Origin: Dillenia suffruticosa
Lineage: Eukaryota; Streptophyta; Magnoliopsida; Dilleniales; Dilleniaceae
NCBI GenBank assembly: GCA_033439265.1
Contig: JAVTVX010000010.1
Span: 28,633,056-28,697,055, forward strand
Length of the DNA stretch: 64,000 bases
Direction: 5' to 3'
Each line of letters begins with the position of its first letter. Position 1 is the stretch's first letter. The notes under the pieces were generated by a model, which worked only from the letters and a program-made list of their open reading frames with translations, was not told the DNA's origin and did not search any database. Position numbers and translations under genes: made by a program. Positions 1-10,336 of this stretch are shown here, piece by piece.

Positions 1-61
1 GTCCTGGCAGGATCTAGTCTCTTATACTTCCAAAATAGCTGTAGAAGCTCTCGTTATCTAG

Positions 62-690
62 AGAGTTCCCACCTTGGATAGAAGGTCCCAGATGAGAAGG
101 ATCAAGTGGGAGTACCCCCGTTAGGGTTATCTCAAGCTCAATTCAGACGGAGCTGTGACTCATCCTACTGGTAAAGCAAGTGCTGGAGGTTTATTCAGGA
201 ACTGCTCAGGAGAATGGGTGACGGGTCTCACTTGTAGCATTGGGAGAGCTGAGGTCCTTCTTGAAGAACTTTGGGGTCTCAGGGAAGGTCTCCATCTTAC
301 CAAAAGGAGGGGTTATTCCCAGTTGGAAGTGGAGTCTGACTCTGCTATCCTAGTTGGCTTGCTGGCTGATCAACCCGATACTAATCACCCTCTTTTCTTT
401 ATTCTGCAAGAATGTAGAGAGATCCTTCATCAGCTGAACGTGTGTGCGGTTAAACATGTGCTGAGAGAGGCTAATGCTTGTGCTGATCACTTAGCTTATT
501 TAGGTCAGGGCAATGGTGCTGCAGTGAATGTTTTGAGTGAACCTCCTTCGTCGCTGTGTCCACTCATTTGGGAGGATAGCATGTGTCTAGAGAGAGTTAG
601 AGGTGAAGCCACCTCTGGTGTTTAGGTGTCTCTGTTCGTGTTGTTTTGGTTTTTGCTCTCTTTCTTCCCTAGTACCAAAAAAAATAAGGG
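62..690 (+). mobile_element. LINE 3' end relic with RNase H-like domain
   Basis: This is the C-terminal end of a plant non-LTR retrotransposon polyprotein. The reading frame from about 62 to 625 encodes an RNase H-like (RVT_3) domain. The usual acidic residues are visible: Asp in LNSDGA (about 146), Glu in the RAEVLLEELWGLREGL helix, Asp in VESDSAIL, and Asp in REANACADHLA. An in-frame TAG at 122-124, just before GYLKLNSDGA, breaks the frame, so the element cannot make a full polyprotein. After the stop codon comes a short T-rich tail region ending in a run of eight A at 677-684, which fits a LINE poly(A) end. The 5' part lies outside the window. The family assignment is fairly secure; the exact 3' boundary is inferred from the A run. 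Confidence 0.8.
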
Positions 691-2430
691 CCAATTTTTC
701 CTTAATATCGAAAGTGATAATTGTTGTTGACGCTGGCAGCTCATTTTGGCGATGGTACTGGCCCAAAATTTTGAATTTCAATGGTTGTGGGTCATTGTTA
801 GACTTTAATAGTTCTTGGCCCACTGGGGCATCTCAAAGTTTAAAGTTTGTGCCAGATTTAAAGATCATATTAGATAACCGATAAAATAAGTAATATAAGA
901 TCCAATTTGGTATATTATGGATGCTAAACATGTTTAATTATACCAATGTAATAGATAATGAATAATTATTTATAACCTTAATTATTATAAATATAGAATA
1001 TGAATAAAGAACAAAAAAGGGAAAAGCAGAACAAGATGTCATTGTTTGAGGGTATATAAATAGGGTCTTGATAATCATTCGTAATTCCTCAGAAATAGAA
1101 CACATCACTTTTCTGTATTGGTTTGACTCTCACACATATTCTTCAATTACTCAATTTATTTGAGCTCAAAATGCCATCATAGAATCTGTAAGCATTGGTT
1201 ATGCCCATGACCATTACTTGTTAATTTCCGAACAAAGGACCCCTTCATTTTTTATGTTTTGTGAGTGACTTAAACAAGCACATTTATGTTAAGCTTTGAT
1301 TATTATTATAACTATTATGAGTTTCATGGAAAGAGTGTTGAATTTTACAAGCTCTCGCGATCACAAGCGAGATAGCGTGTGAAAGGGAAATCTTTTTGGA
1401 TGGGGTTGTGCCAAATGCCACCAATATGATGAAATTTCATTACAATGGCTGATTATGAAGGGAGAAATTGTCATTCCACACATACAATCCGCAGTAAGAG
1501 AGAGGAAATTAATATAAAAATAAATAAAAAATAAAAAACCAAGAGGGGAGAGAGAGAGAGAGAGAGAGAGAGGTACATATGGAAGTGGATGGTTGGAAAA
1601 GGTGCGAACCGCCCCATTTTGTGTTTGCTAGAATGGGTGCAAATTGCAAGATCAGCACGAGCACTATTTCTCACCCTTTTTCCCAGAAAAACTAGACAAT
1701 GACAAGCCAATCCTCGACAACCTTCTCTCTTTTGCTTTATTTTCTCTGGCAACGACCATCTCATTGTGTTTTCTTTCTCTTCCCTATATTAAAATTTAAA
1801 TATGAAATTATCATATTGAATAAAAAAATCATAATCACTAAACTATTTTCATAAAAATATTTCATCCAATTTTCACTGATCAATCTTTCGCTCATTCGTG
1901 TTACGTCATTACTAAACCACATTAGCTCTTTTCATAGAGATATAATATTCATCATTGGTCGCTGTTCATTTTTCATTAGAACTAACATCGTTTGATTTTG
2001 TTATTTTATTGCTCAGTTAAAATATTATAAAAATTAAAATACAAATTGTTATTTAAAATATATATTTTTAAAACTTTATTACATAGTCCCTCTAACTCTC
2101 TAGCATCGATTAATGTCAATGAAGAACACTTGTATGGGATGGGACCCTTATATTTCCTAAAACTCAATGCTCACTTAACAATGAAGGAAAAAGAGAAAGG
2201 AAATGTGCAATTTTCTATTTTTGAAATCTTTGTAAAAGTTTATGTACATTTTCTTATAATTTCAAAAATTATAAGCTGCAAATATTATTTTTTATCTATA
2301 AATTATAATTTTAAATTTATTGAAATCACAATTATAATTTATGTTATATTTTATATTTTAATATAAATTTTAATTTCGTTCCTATACTTTTTTCCATATT
2401 GGGCTCGTACACAATCGTGTGATGTGCAAA
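691..2430. other. Intergenic, no gene; promoter-like and GA-repeat stretches
   Basis: I see no supportable gene here. A TATA-like string (TATATAAATA, 1053-1062) followed about 30 bases later by a C/A-rich start region looks like a promoter or an old LTR, but no coding sequence follows. A (GA)n microsatellite occupies about 1549-1572. The stretch 1780-2400 is AT-rich and unremarkable. Confidence 0.5.
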
Positions 2431-2432
2431 TA

Positions 2433-2568
2433 TGACGTGGCCGAGAATCTAATGTGACGTCAAAAGCAAATCAGATGTTCCCACGTGGATCTAACAGTTG
2501 GCGCACCATCAACGGTGACATGCAGCTGCCTACGTGGGGCAACAACAGTGCGTCATGCATGACGTGGC
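2433..2568. promoter_or_regulatory. Cluster of ACGT-core (bZIP) and RY motifs
   Basis: Five ACGT-core elements sit within 136 bases: TGACGTGG (2433-2440), the palindrome TGACGTCA (2455-2462), a G-box CCACGTGG (2481-2488), TACGTGGG (2531-2538) and TGACGTGGC (2560-2568). An RY element CATGCATG (2554-2561) lies inside a perfect 14-base palindrome (2551-2564). ACGT elements bind bZIP factors and RY elements bind B3 factors of the ABI3/FUS3 type; together they mark seed or ABA-responsive plant promoters. No gene starts right after the cluster on either strand; the nearest start is about 1 kb to the right (TATA at 3548). Whether it drives that gene or is left over from a lost gene is not known. Confidence 0.5.
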
Positions 2569-3100
2569 GCGGCGCCAGACGGCTCTCCGCGAACTTTCGC
2601 AGAAGCGTTCCATTCCTGCACGATCTCTACTTTACTATACCTTCCCTTTATCCAATCAAAGGACACCAAAAATGTTATATTACCAAAATATCCTTAATAC
2701 ATTAGCACCCACAACTTCATGAGTTCCTTATTTTCTATGACCATCCACTTTAAAATTTTAAATTTTTTAACCCCTTTCTTTTATATTTAATAAATAATTT
2801 ATTTTATCATTTTAAATTTTTAAATAAAATGAAAAAAAAATTTAACATGATTCAAATTCAAATGCTTTCTCATATTTTATATAATTATCATTATTTTTAA
2901 AATTTAAAATAATTAAAAGAGCATTGTTAATTATCATTTTAACAAGGAGGGCATAAATTGTATTTTTATTGTTCAACCATTGGAGGAGAATATGCAAATA
3001 ATTTTAGTTGAATTTAATGGTTCGTTCATTTAATTTCGTATCAAAATTAAAATCATTTTTAGAAAGTATTATCTATTTTCATTGAATCTTAGTAAAAAAA

Positions 3101-3133
<33 letters not shown>

Positions 3134-3547
3134 TGAAATTATGTTTAGTTCAAATTTTAAAACATCAACTTTTAAAGACAAGAATATAATATTCAATAAT
3201 TAATTATTTTTAGAATTTAAAATTACTATTGTAATTGTAATCATTTGTCTAAATTGCAAGGTTTTTTTTTAAAAAAAAAAAGGATTAAATTTTATTTAAT
3301 AATAAATAAAACAAACAAAAATTTAATAAAATATATTATCAAATCTCATATAATCTTTTAATATATTATGTTTGTAACATAAGCCAGGTAACTTACTACA
3401 CTTATCTTACTCTAAAAATGAGTTTTACCGGTTCAATATTATGACTCGAGTTTGAATAAATTTTATAATAAAATGAAATTCACTCCGAGCTAATCTAATT
3501 CTTTAATAATGTTAATGTCTAATGTTGACAGCTGTCAGTTGTAGAAG
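2569..3547. other. AT-rich intergenic with (TA)n microsatellite
   Basis: No gene is seen. A (TA)n run lies at about 3100-3127, and an A/T homopolymer pair at about 3263-3282. The right end serves as the proximal promoter of the Cys/His-repeat gene. Confidence 0.5.
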
Positions 3548-3555
3548 TATATAAT
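3548..3555 (+). promoter_or_regulatory. TATA box of the Cys/His-repeat gene
   Basis: TATATAAT lies about 30 bases before a plausible transcription start near 3580 and about 190 bases before a strong splice donor at 3742. This is the best core promoter candidate for the gene whose coding sequence begins at 7006. Confidence 0.5.
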
Positions 3556-3579
3556 GCGACAACTTTGCAGAGGATAAGA

Positions 3580-6500
3580 TTAGGGGCTTAAACCCTTAAA
3601 GTGTACCGAATTTTCTTAACATGCGCTTTCTTAAGAAGTCTCTGTTTATTACTTACCCTAAAATTGTCTTTCGACAGACGACCTCTCTTGCTCTTTTCGT
3701 GGTCTGCTTGCTTCGCCTTCTGAAATCTGCGGAATTCCAAGGTAAGATTTTAACCTTATAATCTTTGATTCAATTTTCCAAAGACATGGAAACTTGGAAC
3801 TGCTTCCTTTTTTTTCCCCCCTTCTTTTGCTGGGGGAACTGCTTCATTTGAATTACTATGTTTATTGGATTGTTTTGACTTTTGCTTCACTTTTTTGTAG
3901 TGTTAATCCTATTCATTTTCACAAACGCTGATTTTGAGTTATCTGATGGGTTTAGTTTGTATGTTATCAGAAAATCTGCATGGTTTTGGTGTTTTCTGGA
4001 ATTGGAATTTCATGATTTTGTTTGTGAATTCCATTTTCTGATTAAGCTTAGCATCCGGGGTTGACTAATTTATTTATTTTATCTGTTTTAATCTCTTAAT
4101 TTGTATGAGCTGTTAGTGTCGTTATTGATATTAATTTGTTCAAAGTAGTAGTGAGTGATAAAAACAAGAGCAAAACATAATATTTAACCAGGAAAGATAG
4201 GTTTTTCAAGTTGTTTACCAGATATACTAAGTGGGAATTGTGTACTGATTGTGGTTTTTAAGAGTGTTGATTTATTTGCCAGAATCATCTCTCTTGCCGG
4301 CCCTTCCATATAGTTTTAGTTTCAAATAGGATTTAAATTAACGAGAATTATAGTTGCTTGGGATCCACTTATGCTCGACTCTTCATAAGTTCATTTGAGA
4401 TATGCCCTTAACATTAGGTGGGAGCCTGACCGTTGTAGTACTCAGGCTCTCTCACCCACGCGCTCGCGCATGTACACACACACACACACCGAGCAAGCCA
4501 CTCCAGCTCATCAAATAATGCTTGTTCAAGCTTGACTTGCATCTATGAAGCATGAATGCAGGAGATTGCATGGCAGAATAAAAACTAAAATAAAATAAAA
4601 TGTGTTATACTAATGTAAAATACAATTATCCTACATATACAGTGCACCAGATATGTGGCTATGGCTAGGCAATTGTGCTGTAAAGAACTTTTATATGTAA
4701 TCATGGATAGACAGATATTCCATTAATTCTTAGTTTTGGAGCTCATCAATCCAAATGAATCATTCTTGTAGTCTCTCTTCAGCCTCCTCCTCAAACTGAC
4801 CTACGTCATAGCTCCCATTCTTTTTGTGCAGGGGAAGGAGAACAAAGTTGAAATCATGAGACCACAGTTGAGTAGAGCAGCTTGTAACGTCTAGTGCCTA
4901 AAAAGCATGTCCTGGACATATTTAGATGTGCTTGTGTAACAGCCACTCTTATTTTAAAAGAGCCAAGCTTGAACCAGTATACAACTCAATTCGACTCGCT
5001 TCTACTCATAATTCTAATGTAACAACATAGGTAAAGTTGGGGGGTTTTAATCTTAGCAATTATGTTTACTCTCTTTTTTATATCCTATAGATGGAATATT
5101 TGCTAGAAGTTCCTAGATGTATATATTTGTATTATATTATATATCTCTGTGTGTGTGTGTATTATATATTGACAGAATCAAAACCACACTCATGTTGCCC
5201 GAGAGCTACAATCTGCAGTGCTTAGTTGTAATTCAGGTGGCGACGTGGTGAAGCTTTAGATCCGGGTCATTGTCAATCGGAATGGTTTCTCGAATATGAG
5301 AAGGATTCAACTCTTGTCTGCTGGTGTTTGAGGTTAATGCTAAAAGGTAAATACAATGTGGCAGGACCATTGAGATGATCAAAATTAGCAGAAGTAAATT
5401 CTGTCTAGAGCTCACTTTGGGCGTCAATTTTTCGTCTTTTTGAGTTTTCAGAGGTGGTTGACTTTGTAACCTAAGCTATTCCTTTTTAATTAATTGATGG
5501 CAGTCCATCTGCTTGGAAAAACACGGCCAGAAATGTTCATTTTGTTGTTTAGCTTCCTTGTCTGTTAAGCTACCTTGTCCACTTACATAATTTAGATAGC
5601 AAGCGTCCGGTTTTATTTGTGCTTATTGTCAATTAGCCTCATTGTTATTCCTTCCATCCTTTTTTGTCTAAATCAATGGAAGTCAAAGAATAAAAATAAA
5701 TTTTTGGGGTGGAGAAATCTATGTCTGTCAGTTTCCCAGATTTTTGTGCTTTTTCGTTTCACTGAGGTTATTAGTATTATGTCTCTGTGGCCAAATTACT
5801 AGCATTTCAACTGATGATGTTGATTAACTAAACTGCCCACATCATTCTGCAAATTTTTCCAACTTGTGTGCGTGGTATGTGTAACTCAAAAGGCTCATTT
5901 GCATAATTTTTGCAACTATTTCTCCTCCCAGTATTTTCTTTTAGGGTTATTTTGCAGTTGAAAATCCTTTGTATGATGTATGGTACCAGATCAAAATAAT
6001 CCCATTTTAGCAGTCAATTGATATTTAGCCTACTCCTTGCATCCCATTTCTTGCTTTCTGTTACCTGGTAGAGATAGGAAGTGAGTTGTCCAAGCTTCTT
6101 GACAGGTTAACTTGCTTATTTCCTCTGGGTGACAATTTAAACTCATTTAAAGAGGTTATATCTAGTTTAGCAGTAGTACGCCATCCTTGTTAATGGTGTT
6201 TTTGTGCTTTATGCTACCTGACCTGCTTATTTGCTTTACTAGTCTTGCATAAGTTCATGTAATGAGATGGTCTGAAGAATAAGTTTCAAAGTTCATGGAT
6301 AACGGTTTTTTTTTTCCCCTGGGGAAAACGAAAAGAGCAAATGGTCATAAGTTTATGCATGACTTATTTGGATAACTAGTCTCATCTTCTATTTCATACT
6401 TTGGTCGCATTTGTAGCTCTTCTCTTCTACTAATTTGATGTGATTAGAAAATTACATGCAGCACCCGTGTGGCAAGAACAGTTCAATGAGATCATTGTTT

Positions 6501-6761
6501 CTTAATCTGGACTCTTCTTGTTATTTATTTCTTTTTTTTGGAGGTGGGGGGTGTGGGAGCATTTAGCTATAATTGTCCAAGGGTGATGTCCAATTTATTT
6601 CCTTCCCAATTAATTGAACCCTGGAATTTTGCTTCTCTGTTTTGTTAAAAACTTATGTCCCTGATGATCAGTAAATATTTGTATTCCTTCCTTTCTCTTC
6701 TTTTCTGCATTTTTTTTTGCTCAAATTTTTAATACTTTTTTTCTTATTTAAATCTTGACAG
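3580..6761 (+). other. 5'-UTR exon 1 and 3-kb leader intron
   Basis: A non-coding first exon is inferred from about 3580 to 3741, ending in AAG|GTAAG. The matching acceptor is TTGACAG ending at 6761, after a T-rich tract. The intron (3742-6761) would be about 3.0 kb. No supportable gene lies inside it; small ORFs there lack any family signature. It contains CA/GT microsatellites near 4480 and 5150. A long leader intron is common in plant regulatory genes and often raises expression. The exon limits are my own splice-site reading; the start site is a guess from the TATA box. Confidence 0.5.
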
Positions 6762-6793
6762 ACAAGTCTATTTTCTCCGGGGCAGGACCTTGA
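3621..6793 (+). promoter_or_regulatory. Possible 50-codon uORF spanning the leader intron
   Basis: An ATG at 3621 in leader exon 1 opens a frame of 40 codons up to the donor at 3741. After joining to 6762 it runs ten more codons to TGA at 6791-6793, giving 50 residues. It starts MRFLKKSLF and has a hydrophobic middle. It exists only if transcription starts upstream of 3621 and the intron is spliced as proposed. Confidence 0.35.
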
Positions 6794-6843
6794 TCTTGTA
6801 TTGTTTCTATTGATTGGCAAATTATCATTGGTATCTTCTTACG

Positions 6844-6900
6844 ATGGATCGTTGTGATACATCCGGATTTGTCAGTGGTGGAAATTTGTTCTCCTTCTAA
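6844..6900 (+). promoter_or_regulatory. 18-codon uORF in leader exon 2
   Basis: ATG at 6844 with TAA at 6898-6900 encodes an 18-residue peptide beginning MDRCDTSG. It lies between the leader splice acceptor and the main start at 7006. An alternative acceptor-like TTCTAACAG ends at 6903, and its use would remove this uORF from the mRNA. Confidence 0.5.
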
Positions 6901-6909
6901 CAGGCTTGA

Positions 6910-6915
6910 ATGTAA
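6910..6915 (+). promoter_or_regulatory. Minimal uORF AUGUAA
   Basis: The start codon is followed at once by a stop (ATG TAA), 90 bases before the main start codon, with no further ATG in between. In Arabidopsis NIP5;1 and SKU5-type leaders the same AUGUAA hexamer stalls ribosomes and gives boron-dependent mRNA decay. The sequence match is direct; any regulatory role here is inference. Confidence 0.5.
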
Positions 6916-7005
6916 ATTCTTTTCCTATTTTCGTACCCCGGAAGCAAAGGAGGCAATTTTATCACAACTAATTGGGGAAGAGAGCTGCATAAATCTTTTC
7001 TCTAC

Positions 7006-9030
7006 ATGGACAGAACCCTTCAAAAGTCAGACTTCACAATCAGATCTAGTTCAGATGCATCCAGCTGCCTTTGGCAATTTGGTAAAGCTGGAAGTGATCA
7101 TTCCACTGAGACTGCCCTCCAGCTTGATTCTCTGGGGTTTTTTAACTCTAACTTTAGAAATGTAAAGGGAGCCAAGAGGAAATGGACCATGGTCACTGGT
7201 ACTGTTCCCCTGCAAGATGGCACTTCCCTGGTTCTTGGGTTGGGTCCTTCACATGCATCACATGCTGAAGGGGGTACAATGACTGCATTCGCTACTGTGT
7301 CTTCTACGAAAGGAATTAATGACTTGCCGTCAGCAGATCTTGTAGATTTTGATCTTCATCTTGGAAATAAGAGTGCTCCTATCGTGGAAAAAGATTCTGC
7401 TTCTGTCCTTAAGAACCGGGGGGCAGAAGCCACGCCAAATCTCGACCTTGAATTGAGTCTGTTGACCAGGCCCGCTGAATCTGATGTCACCAGCATTACT
7501 GTTGGTTGCATGCCTACACATAATGGCAGTGAGGCAGCAATTCAAATTGTCGATGAAGGGTCAACGTCTTCACGATGGAAAAGACCTCTCGTGCCTGCGT
7601 TGCATCTTTTACAGGGCACTGCATCTGCTTCTAAGCATCTTTGCGGTCCTATTTCACCTACTAGAGTTGATCAAAACTCTATATCTGCTATGCCAAGAAA
7701 TTTGGTAGCAGGTGTTTCAACAGTGGTAAACCAGCAACATCGACGCACTGTGAATTTAAAAACATGTAGATTTCCAGGATGCAAAAAGGGGGCAAGGGGA
7801 GCTTCTGGCCTTTGTATTGCCCATGGTGGAGGGCGCCGGTGTGTGAAGGCTGGCTGCCACAAAGGAGCTGAAGGCAGGACAGTATATTGCAAAGCCCATG
7901 GAGGAGGTCGAAGGTGTCAACATCTTGGGTGCATGAAGAGTGCAGAAGGCCGCACAGACTTTTGTATTGCCCATGGTGGAGGAAGGCACTGCAGTCACGA
8001 GGGTTGCATCCGAGCAGCGAGAGGGAAGTCTGGCTTGTGCATACGGCATGGTGGTGGCAAGAGGTGCCAAAAGGAAAATTGCACAAAAAGTGCAGAAGGA
8101 TTTTCTGGCCTCTGCATTGCACATGGAGGTGGGCGTCGTTGCCAGTATCCAGGGTGCACCAAAGGTGCTCAGGGGAGCACAATGCTTTGTAAAGCGCATG
8201 GTGGGGGCAAAAGATGCACATATCTAGGATGCACAAAAGGTGCGGAGGGAAGCACACCATTTTGCAAGGGGCATGGTGGAGGAAAAAGGTGCTCATTTCA
8301 AGGTGGTGGTGTCTGCCCAAAAAGTGTCCATGGGGGTACCTTATTCTGTGTCGCTCATGGTGGTGGCAAGAGATGTGCTGAACCAGGGTGCACTAAAAGT
8401 GCCAGGGGTAGGACAGCCCACTGTGTGCGTCATGGTGGGGGGAAAAGATGCCACGTTGAGGGCTGTCAAAAGAGTGCACAAGGTAGCACTGATTTCTGCA
8501 AATCTCATGGCGGAGGAAAGCGGTGTACCTGGGGCCAAGTGGGATCGGAGTTTCCCAACCAGGTTGGTGGTCCTTGTGATAAATTTGCCCGTGGTAAAAC
8601 TGGCCTATGTGCTGCCCATCTTTCACTGCAAGATATGCAGATTCATGGTGGTGGCAGCATATTCCCTATAATATCTTGCCCATTGAAGAAGATGAAACAG
8701 GCTATGACTATTGAGAATATCCCTGTTGGTGCTGCACAGATTGCTGGCAGCAGTTGGAACTCAGGAGAATGGAATGTTTCAGATTTACCTACACATGGGC
8801 ATCGGCCAAGTAACATTCAGGTATCACTGCAGGATAGTTTTCCAGCTGGAGGAGCTGGTCCTTCAACGTTTCAACCGTCACTTCCTGAAGGTAGAGTGCA
8901 CGGAGGAAGTCTTATGGCAATGCTCAACAGCAGCATTGATTTAGGATCAAGCAGCAATAATCAAACACTTAGCATGGGCAGCCTCTCCGAACCAGGCAAA
9001 TCTGTTCCAGTCCCACGGAAGTGGCTGTGA
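7006..9030 (+). CDS. Cys/His-repeat protein, 'WRKY19-like' family
   Basis: An intact 674-residue single-exon coding sequence. Residues 1-250 are low-complexity Ser/Thr-rich sequence with conserved-looking patches (KGAKRKW near 55, SLVLGLG near 75, LDLELSLL near 150). Residues 254-538 are eleven tandem repeats of about 25 residues with the spacing C-X4-C-X10-C-X2-H followed by GGG-[KR]-[RH], which suggests repeated zinc binding. Repeats 8 and 11 carry insertions. The C-terminal 135 residues are polar and end in PRKWL. Plant databases often label such proteins 'WRKY transcription factor 19' or 'loricrin-like', but I see no WRKYGQK motif, so the biochemical role is unknown; a nuclear, nucleic-acid or protein-binding role is a guess. 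The start at 7006 is the first ATG in this frame after the leader and is preceded by uORFs. Confidence 0.85.
   Translation: MDRTLQKSDFTIRSSSDASSCLWQFGKAGSDHSTETALQLDSLGFFNSNFRNVKGAKRKWTMVTGTVPLQDGTSLVLGLGPSHASHAEGGTMTAFATVSSTKGINDLPSADLVDFDLHLGNKSAPIVEKDSASVLKNRGAEATPNLDLELSLLTRPAESDVTSITVGCMPTHNGSEAAIQIVDEGSTSSRWKRPLVPALHLLQGTASASKHLCGPISPTRVDQNSISAMPRNLVAGVSTVVNQQHRRTVNLKTCRFPGCKKGARGASGLCIAHGGGRRCVKAGCHKGAEGRTVYCKAHGGGRRCQHLGCMKSAEGRTDFCIAHGGGRHCSHEGCIRAARGKSGLCIRHGGGKRCQKENCTKSAEGFSGLCIAHGGGRRCQYPGCTKGAQGSTMLCKAHGGGKRCTYLGCTKGAEGSTPFCKGHGGGKRCSFQGGGVCPKSVHGGTLFCVAHGGGKRCAEPGCTKSARGRTAHCVRHGGGKRCHVEGCQKSAQGSTDFCKSHGGGKRCTWGQVGSEFPNQVGGPCDKFARGKTGLCAAHLSLQDMQIHGGGSIFPIISCPLKKMKQAMTIENIPVGAAQIAGSSWNSGEWNVSDLPTHGHRPSNIQVSLQDSFPAGGAGPSTFQPSLPEGRVHGGSLMAMLNSSIDLGSSSNNQTLSMGSLSEPGKSVPVPRKWL
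7765..8619 (+). repeat. Eleven tandem Cys/His coding repeats
   Basis: The DNA encoding residues 254-538 is a tandem array with a 75-base period, interrupted in unit 8 (three extra residues) and in unit 11 (seven extra residues between the first two Cys). Each unit ends with a His-Gly-Gly-Gly block. Long open frames on the other strand across this array are by-products of the repeat. Confidence 0.85.
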
Positions 9031-9454
9031 ATTATTCCTCATCAGATAGAGAAAAAGCAGTAATGATCAAGTATTTGGCAACATGTGAATTTGTTTCCGT
9101 GCCCCCATCATTGGTTGTGACACCCTCTTCTTTGTATATTCTGTTTGGAAATTTCATCTGGTGGTCTTGTAATTAGTGATAAAGAGTCCATGGTTTTTCT
9201 CATTTCATTGCTTTACATGGTAGAAAGTCATTAGATTGCAGCCCTTGAGTGAAACGCTAAGGGAGGTTAATAGGACAGGTACAAGTCAGATGGTGTAGTT
9301 ACAACTATTATACTGTAAAATACTCTGTACCATAAAATGGAGGATATTGTAAATACATGCTTCTATGATTATTGTAAATAAGCTAAATGCTTAATCTGTG
9401 ATGTAGATGACTCGTCACTCCGGATTAAATCTTTTGATTGTAGCATTATAGTTG
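9031..9454 (+). other. 3'-UTR and downstream flank of the Cys/His-repeat gene
   Basis: A T-rich, non-coding stretch following the TGA at 9028-9030. It is taken as the 3'-UTR. I cannot place the poly(A) site with confidence. Confidence 0.4.
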
Positions 9455-9960
9455 ATGCACGGAGATTTGTCTGCTCAGATGCAAAGACACCGGCAACTAG
9501 GTCGCATGGCTGGTGCACTGGCAAATAAAAACGAGGCTCCCATCATTATGGGTTTTCTTGTAGGTTTTGCAGGATTCCTAGAGTAAGGCCAGCTGGGATG
9601 TGATGACAAACCCACGGACCGTGTACCACATGTTGCCTGCATCATCATTTTTCTTCTCTTTTCCGGATGTGGTGGACAGCCGACTCGTTTGCAACCAGAG
9701 GAGGACAAGAGACACTTCAACCAAAGCAAAGCCAAGCCATTCTGAAGAGAGAAATTCCGTTGGCATTTTGGCACTAAGTGTTTTCAGGTCATTTGCAGTA
9801 TACTGTGTCACTAAAATTTCAGTATCAAACTTCGACCACATAGCATTGCCGACTCCAATACCTTTGTACTATTTCCAACTTGACTCTTCAGGTGCAACTT
9901 ATGATAAATCAGACAACAGAAAAGGATATGGCTTGTGCAGCAAACGAGGATATTCGTTAT
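9455..9960 (-). pseudogene. Unassigned coding-like relic
   Basis: On the minus strand a frame at 9841-9578 encodes MWSKFDTEILVTQYT, continues through a hydrophobic stretch (FALVEVSLVLLWLQ) and ends at TAG. Upstream of it, in the same frame, YPFLLSDLS and APEESSWK are separated by stop codons. On the plus strand, 9479-9583 reads MQRHRQLGRMAGALANK and GFLVGFAGFLE, also protein-like. I do not recognise a family. It may be an exon relic or antisense coincidence; the stops argue against a working gene. Confidence 0.3.
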
Positions 9961-10336
9961 AAATGACTTTTGGTACCATTCGAAGGTCTCAGAACCTTGA
10001 CAAAGGCAAACACCACGAAGGCAGAGGCCAGTAGATATATTTTATTGGTTTACAAACATAGTTTGCTGTGACAATTGTAGTAGATGCATTTGCTTGCTTG
10101 GTGCGATTCACTACACCTTAACAACTAAGATGCCTAGAGCATCCGCTAATTGTTCTACAAAACCATGAGGCAATGCAAGCAAGGAACCAAAAGAAAAAGC
10201 GCACAGGACATAATGGATCTCAAAAAAATAAAAGGTTAGTTTGTTAGCATATAGGAGCCATAAAAGAGCAACGCCAAACATCCTGAGATGGTACGGAAGG
10301 ATGCAAACTGAGCTAGTCACCATGCACTCATCCCAC

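Noticed and set aside
6854..7165. 103-codon frame overlapping the start of the Cys/His-repeat CDS
   Set aside because: It lacks an ATG at its start (GTG) and has no conserved motif; the 7006 frame leads into the repeat protein.
7688..8320. 210-codon open frame on the minus strand opposite the Cys/His repeats
   Set aside because: It is a by-product of the 75-base coding repeat on the plus strand; its Cys/His-rich look mirrors the array.
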